The notes beneath the pieces are model-generated. The model had not been told where the DNA came from and did not search any database. It worked only from the letters and a program-made list of their open reading frames with translations. Shown here piece after piece: positions 57,480-64,000 of a stretch of DNA of 64,000 nucleotides. This DNA is from Simplicispira psychrophila DSM 11588 (GTDB taxonomy: Bacteria; Pseudomonadota; Gammaproteobacteria; Burkholderiales; Burkholderiaceae_C), in NCBI RefSeq assembly GCF_000688255.1, contig NZ_JHYS01000002.1, forward strand, positions 1-64,000. The letters are read 5' to 3'. The position numbers were made by a program, and so were the translations under genes. How positions within the stretch are numbered: position 1 is the first letter of the stretch; every line of letters starts with the position of its first letter.

Positions 57480-57538
57480 AGCCCAGCGGTGCCGGTGGGC
57501 ACGACACCGGCACCCCCGCTTCTCACTCACATTTCAAG

Positions 57539-57578
57539 AGCTGCCAGCACTTATCTCATAAGCCCTGGCAGCTTTTTT
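57539..57578 (+). terminator. Intrinsic terminator after the HPF gene
   Basis: AGCTGCCAG, 17-base loop, CTGGCAGCT followed by five T. It separates the HPF gene from slyX. Confidence 0.85.
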
Positions 57579-57635
57579 ATGGGTGTTTTATGTAGGCAAA
57601 GCCGGGAGCACCACAAACTCCTGTCCAATGGCGCC

Positions 57636-57854
57636 ATGGAATCCACCTCTGACACCGACCAGCGCCTTACCGAACTGGAAATCAAGGCCAGCTACAGCGA
57701 AGACTTGCTGGAGCAACTGAACATGGCCCTCTACCGCCAGCAGCTGCAAATCGACGCGCTGCTGCAAGAGTTGAAACAGATGCGCCAACAACAGTCCTAC
57801 AGCAGCGGCGGCACGCCGCGCAACCTGCGCGACGAACTGCCGCCGCATTATTGA
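57636..57854 (+). CDS. slyX: SlyX family protein
   Basis: A 72-residue coiled-coil protein: RLTELEIKASYSEDLLEQLN, VLYRQQLQIDALLQEL-like (ALYRQQLQIDALLQELKQM) and a C-terminal LRDELPPHY that matches SlyX (PPHY end). ATG 57636; no strong ribosome binding site. Function unknown in the family. Converges with the OmpA-like gene. Confidence 0.92.
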   Translation: MESTSDTDQRLTELEIKASYSEDLLEQLNMALYRQQLQIDALLQELKQMRQQQSYSSGGTPRNLRDELPPHY

Positions 57855-57896
57855 CCCAGGTGTAGTGCCCCAGGCCCAGCCCTTGCGCAATGGCGG

Positions 57897-58838
57897 TCAG
57901 CGGCCACGCAGGTTGCCTTGGTCGTCGGCAATCACGATCTCGACGCGGCGGTTCATGGCGCGGCCATCCGCTGAGCCGTTATCGGCTACTGGATGGGCCT
58001 TGCCAAAGCCGCGTGCCGAGATGCGTGCGCTGTCCACACCACGCTGCACCAGGGCATCACGCACGGCTTGCGCACGGCGCTCGGACAGACTCAGGTTGTA
58101 GGCCTCATTGCCAACGCTGTCGGTATAGCCCTCGATCAGCATCTTGCGCTCTGGAAACTGCGTCAAAAAGCGCGCCAGCTTGTCCAGGCGCGGCGCTGCC
58201 TGGGCCGACAGCTCGGCCTTGTCAAAGGCAAACAGCACATCGCCCAGGGTGACCAGCAGACCGCGCTCGGTTTGCTGGGCTTCCATTTCCCGCAGCTGGG
58301 CTTCCAGAACGCCCACGCGCTCTTGCGCACTGCGCGCTGCCGCCTGCTGCTGCGCGGCGCGCTGCTCGGCGCTCATGGCCTGCTGCTGTGCCATCTGGGC
58401 GCGCTGCGTGGCCTGGTCGGCGCGCTGGGTGGCCTGGTCGGCGCGCTGGGTGGCCTGGTCGGCTTCTTGAGTGCGCGCCTGCAGGCGCAAGCGGTCAGTC
58501 TCGCTGCCCGATTGCTGGATTTGTGCATCGATCTGGCGGGCTCGCGCGGTGTTGCTGGCAATTTCTGCCCGCTGCTGCGCCAAATAGGCCAAGTGATTGA
58601 CCTCGGACTCGTCCTTTTCATAAGCCCAGACATGGTCAGCGCGTGCCAGCGTGTCACGGGCGTCTTTCAATTCGATCTGTGCATACTGGCCCACGGCTGG
58701 GTCGCTGCTGGTGCGTTCAACGGTGCTGCGGGCCTCCTCGAGTGCGGGCAGCGGGCCGCGACTGGCACAGGCGGCCATCAAGCCGGCAGCGAGCAGGGCA
58801 GTGGCCAAAAGGGTGGTGCGACGAAAGGTCGGGTGCAT
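57897..58838 (-). CDS. OmpA-family lipoprotein with DUF4398-like N-domain
   Basis: A 313-residue lipoprotein. I chose ATG 58838 (MHPTFRRTTLLATALLAAGL), with lipobox LMAAC; the frame continues upstream into the DUF4398 gene without support. A DUF4398-like helical region, a coiled segment with three ATQRADQ repeats, and a C-terminal OmpA peptidoglycan-binding domain (LFAFDKAELS, IEGYTDSVGNEAYNLSLSERRAQAV, NRRVEIVI). It probably tethers the outer membrane to peptidoglycan. The adjacent upstream gene encodes a small DUF4398 lipoprotein with similar helices. Confidence 0.92.
   Translation of the reverse strand: MHPTFRRTTLLATALLAAGLMAACASRGPLPALEEARSTVERTSSDPAVGQYAQIELKDARDTLARADHVWAYEKDESEVNHLAYLAQQRAEIASNTARARQIDAQIQQSGSETDRLRLQARTQEADQATQRADQATQRADQATQRAQMAQQQAMSAEQRAAQQQAAARSAQERVGVLEAQLREMEAQQTERGLLVTLGDVLFAFDKAELSAQAAPRLDKLARFLTQFPERKMLIEGYTDSVGNEAYNLSLSERRAQAVRDALVQRGVDSARISARGFGKAHPVADNGSADGRAMNRRVEIVIADDQGNLRGR
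58399..58461. repeat. 3 x 21-bp tandem repeat in the OmpA-lipoprotein gene
   Basis: Three nearly identical 21-bp units (GCGCGCTGGGTGGCCTGGTC G on the plus strand) code for the ATQRADQ heptad. The coiled region can expand or contract by seven residues at a time. Confidence 0.9.
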
Positions 58839-58872
58839 GGTGCAAATTCCTTGAAAAAATAGAGAGAGCGGC

Positions 58873-59250
58873 TTAGCGGGGCGCGCGGCGTTTGATTTCT
58901 TCGTCCAGTGCGCGGATGCCGTCCTGCACCTGCTTGAGCGATGCGGCGCTGGTGGCGGCATCGGTCTTCGATTCAGCCAAGCGCGCATCGGCGGCGGCTT
59001 CGGTGGCCAAGCGGCGTGCCTGCACATAGTCCTTGTCGGTCATGGCTTTTTCTGCCTGCACCCACTTGTCGCGCGCCCGCTGCAGTTCGACTGGGGCGTC
59101 TGCGGCCACATTGGGCGCCGCCGAAATCCGTTGCAGGGTACTGCGCCCGACCGCCATTTCCTCTGTCGGCGGCGGTGTGGATGAACAGGCAGCCAGGGCG
59201 GCGGCTGTCAGCATGGCAAGGCAGGTACGGATCAGAGAAATGGTTTGCAT
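58873..59250 (-). CDS. DUF4398-domain lipoprotein
   Basis: A 125-residue lipoprotein. ATG 59250 (MQTISLIRTC); lipobox AALAAC with the Cys at position 22. After a Thr/Pro-rich segment comes the helical DUF4398 core (RSTLQRISAAPNVAADAPVELQRARDKW in two pieces) resembling the N-domain of the next gene. It is 34 bases upstream of the OmpA-like gene, likely the same operon; the two may work together in the envelope. Confidence 0.88.
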   Translation of the reverse strand: MQTISLIRTCLAMLTAAALAACSSTPPPTEEMAVGRSTLQRISAAPNVAADAPVELQRARDKWVQAEKAMTDKDYVQARRLATEAAADARLAESKTDAATSAASLKQVQDGIRALDEEIKRRAPR

Positions 59251-59383
59251 GACAGGGGGTTCTTTCTGGAGTACATGGCTCCAAAAAGCAGAGCACATGC
59301 AGGTAGTAACAATCGCTTTCATTGTGGATAGCGCACCGCACCACGGGCGTAGGCTTTACCGACGCATGCGCGTGGGCCTTGTC

Positions 59384-60469
59384 TTACGGTCGCCGCTGGG
59401 GCGTGGGCCGTGACCGGCGCCAGCCCATCAACATGGCCTGCACCAAGACCACCAGTGACAGCACCATCACAGCCTGCCCCAGCACAGACGACGCCGCCAG
59501 TGCAGGGTTGGGGCCGGGGCAGGTAGGCGCCAACACGGCAGCGTCCGGGTGCGAGGCCGTAACGTCGGTGCCATCAGCCGCTACCTGTGCGCTGTGGTGC
59601 GTGGCAGCGACGGCCTCCACACCGCACTTGGAGCCGCGGTCATCGGCATAGACTTTGGTGAACTCGGCCCCCAGTAGAAAGATCTGCGCCGCGTAATACA
59701 CCCAGGCCAGCAGCACGACCAACGAGCCAGCGGCAGCAAACGATTCGTTGACACCGCTTTTGCCCAGGTACAGGCCAATTAAAAATTTGCCCAGTTCAAA
59801 CAACACGGCGGTAACGGCAGCACCCACCCAGACATCACGCCACGCAATCGGTACCGAGGGCATGAAACGAAAAATCATGGCAAACAGCACCGTGGTGATC
59901 GCCAGTGACAGCGCCATGTTGATGCCCTGCAGCAGCACCTCCCAACCCGGCAGCAGGCCGCTAGCCCAAGTGCCCATGGCCGAGATGCCGGCACTGACCG
60001 ACAGCGACACCATCAGCAAAAATGCCACCCCCATGATCAGTCCGAACGACAACACGCGGGCGCGCAGCACGGCCCACAGGCCACTGGGCTTGGCCTTCTC
60101 GGGCACATGCCAGATACGGTCCAAAGCGCTTTGCAATTCAGCAAACACCGTGGTGGCGCCGATCAGCAGTACGCCGATACTGATCCCGCCCGCCCACAGC
60201 CCTTTGGCGGGCTCACTGGCACTCTTGATCAATCCTTGCACGGCCAGTGCACCATCGCGGCCAATCAAGCCCTGCAGCTGGCCGACGATCTCGCCCTGCA
60301 CGGCTTCATGGCCAAACACGGCACCAGCCACGGCAATCACGATCACCAGCAACGGCGCCAGTGAAAACACGGTGTAGTAGGAAATGGCTGCACCCATGCT
60401 CGGTGCAAAATCATCCATCCAGGCCAGCACCGCTTTTTTGCAGAGCTCAAACAGGTGTTGGAAACGCAT
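59384..60469 (-). CDS. YihY/BrkB-family inner-membrane protein
   Basis: A 361-residue protein with about six membrane helices in the virulence factor BrkB/YihY domain: PSMGAAISYYTVFSLAPLLVIVIAVAGA, WAVLRARVLSFGLIMGVAFLLM, LLAWVYYAAQIFLLGAEFTKVY. A cytoplasmic C-terminal stretch with one more hydrophobic segment (VLSLVVLVQAMLM) follows. Start MRFQHLFELCKK at ATG 60469. Function unclear in the family. Confidence 0.88.
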   Translation of the reverse strand: MRFQHLFELCKKAVLAWMDDFAPSMGAAISYYTVFSLAPLLVIVIAVAGAVFGHEAVQGEIVGQLQGLIGRDGALAVQGLIKSASEPAKGLWAGGISIGVLLIGATTVFAELQSALDRIWHVPEKAKPSGLWAVLRARVLSFGLIMGVAFLLMVSLSVSAGISAMGTWASGLLPGWEVLLQGINMALSLAITTVLFAMIFRFMPSVPIAWRDVWVGAAVTAVLFELGKFLIGLYLGKSGVNESFAAAGSLVVLLAWVYYAAQIFLLGAEFTKVYADDRGSKCGVEAVAATHHSAQVAADGTDVTASHPDAAVLAPTCPGPNPALAASSVLGQAVMVLSLVVLVQAMLMGWRRSRPTPQRRP

Positions 60470-60588
60470 AGTGAAATAATTGAAAGAGGCCGCTAAAAAA
60501 GACACTTCCACTGTGCCCATCCTGGCCGCACCGGCCCATGCGCTGCGTGCGCCATCGCGTGTAGGCCAAAAGCTCCTTTCGGGCAGGC

Positions 60589-60620
60589 AAAAAAAAGCCG
60601 CCTGCGCAGGGCAGGCGGCT
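60589..60620 (-). terminator. Intrinsic terminator after gapA
   Basis: In the transcript AGCCGCCTG pairs with CAGGCGGCT around a 7-base loop, then eight U residues. It ends the tkt-gapA transcript. Confidence 0.92.
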
Positions 60621-60661
60621 GGGACAGAGGCGAAGCTCAGAGCGTCAACACGCTCTTGCTC

Positions 60662-63750
<3,089 letters not shown>

Positions 63751-63882
63751 CAGGGCAGGTCCGGTGAGAAAGAAGAGAGAAAACCGCAGATTTTAACGGC
63801 GCCGTCACCAGCGCAGCCCAGCGCGCCCTCAACCGCCCCTGCGATCAACGCGATGTCCATCCGGTGCACTACAGTGCCGCCC

Positions 63883-64000
63883 ATGCATCACCCGCCCACC
63901 GCCCCCCCTTTGCACGACGCGCCAGCGCCCACCACTATTGTCCCGGCCACTCTCCCCGCGTTACTGTTGGCCGCAGGGCGGGGCGAGCGGATGCGCCCCT
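63883..64000 (+). CDS. Nucleotidyltransferase family protein (N-terminal part)
   Basis: The first 39 codons of a gene cut by the window edge. After a Pro/Ala-rich lead comes LPALLLAAGRGERMRP, the nucleotide-binding start of MurU / mannose-1-phosphate guanylyltransferase-type enzymes. ATG 63883 is the only likely start. Divergent from tkt. Substrate cannot be told from this part. Confidence 0.75.
   Translation, partial: MHHPPTAPPLHDAPAPTTIVPATLPALLLAAGRGERMRP

Overview
The window is a chromosomal segment of a high-GC betaproteobacterium, most likely a member of the Comamonadaceae (Burkholderiales). This rests on the rpmH/rnpA/yidD/yidC/mnmE versus dnaA/dnaN/gyrB arrangement around a putative replication origin, the MetX-MetW pair, the kdsD-kdsC-lptC cluster, and dispersed short palindromic repeats built around TAGCTGCTAGCGC. 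No species can be named from the sequence alone.

Layout. (1) 1-6955: right-hand end of a prophage: the tail of a probable tape-measure gene, three chained tail genes, then a Com-like zinc-finger regulator overlapping a Dam-type adenine methylase, as in the com-mom end of Mu-like phages. (2) 7114-11285: mnmA, a CDF cation transporter, ssb and an MFS transporter. (3) 11405-17875: a leftward cluster of a GNAT/DUF6916-like fusion, three tail-collar (microcystin-dependent-protein-like) proteins and a 1.3-kDa-residue-scale (about 1314 aa) secreted Ig/FN3/DUF4214 protein, placed between uvrA and the MFS-ssb pair. Its function is unknown and it is the best candidate for an undescribed system. (4) 18108-22260: uvrA, then a decayed Wadjet (Jet) defence locus with a frameshifted JetD-like remnant and a possible JetA start. 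(5) 22302-28396: chemoreceptor, thioesterase, pyrF-metW-metX with a SAM-II riboswitch and overlapping terminator, and a GDT1-type Mn exporter behind a yybP-ykoY-type riboswitch. (6) 28857-36654: two paralogous glycine-rich RRM proteins, the lptC-kdsC-kdsD cluster (without lptA/lptB), a CPA2 antiporter, apt, and two smaller genes. (7) 36736-46522: the origin region, with mnmE, yidC, yidD, rnpA and rpmH leftward and dnaA, dnaN and gyrB rightward, DnaA boxes lying between them. (8) 46737-54274: LysR/CMD/MFS module, YjjJ-type HipA protein, zinc-ribbon protein, GST and a degenerate response regulator with TPRs. (9) 54424-64000: pirin, SlyD-like isomerase, class I amidotransferase, hpf, slyX, OmpA/DUF4398 lipoproteins, BrkB, gap, tkt and the start of a nucleotidyltransferase.

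Most genes are core metabolism or information processing. Regulation visible in the sequence is unusually rich: two riboswitches, several intrinsic terminators, an apparently autoregulated dnaA promoter, and a repeat family that has entered coding sequence in mnmE and in the 3' end of metX.
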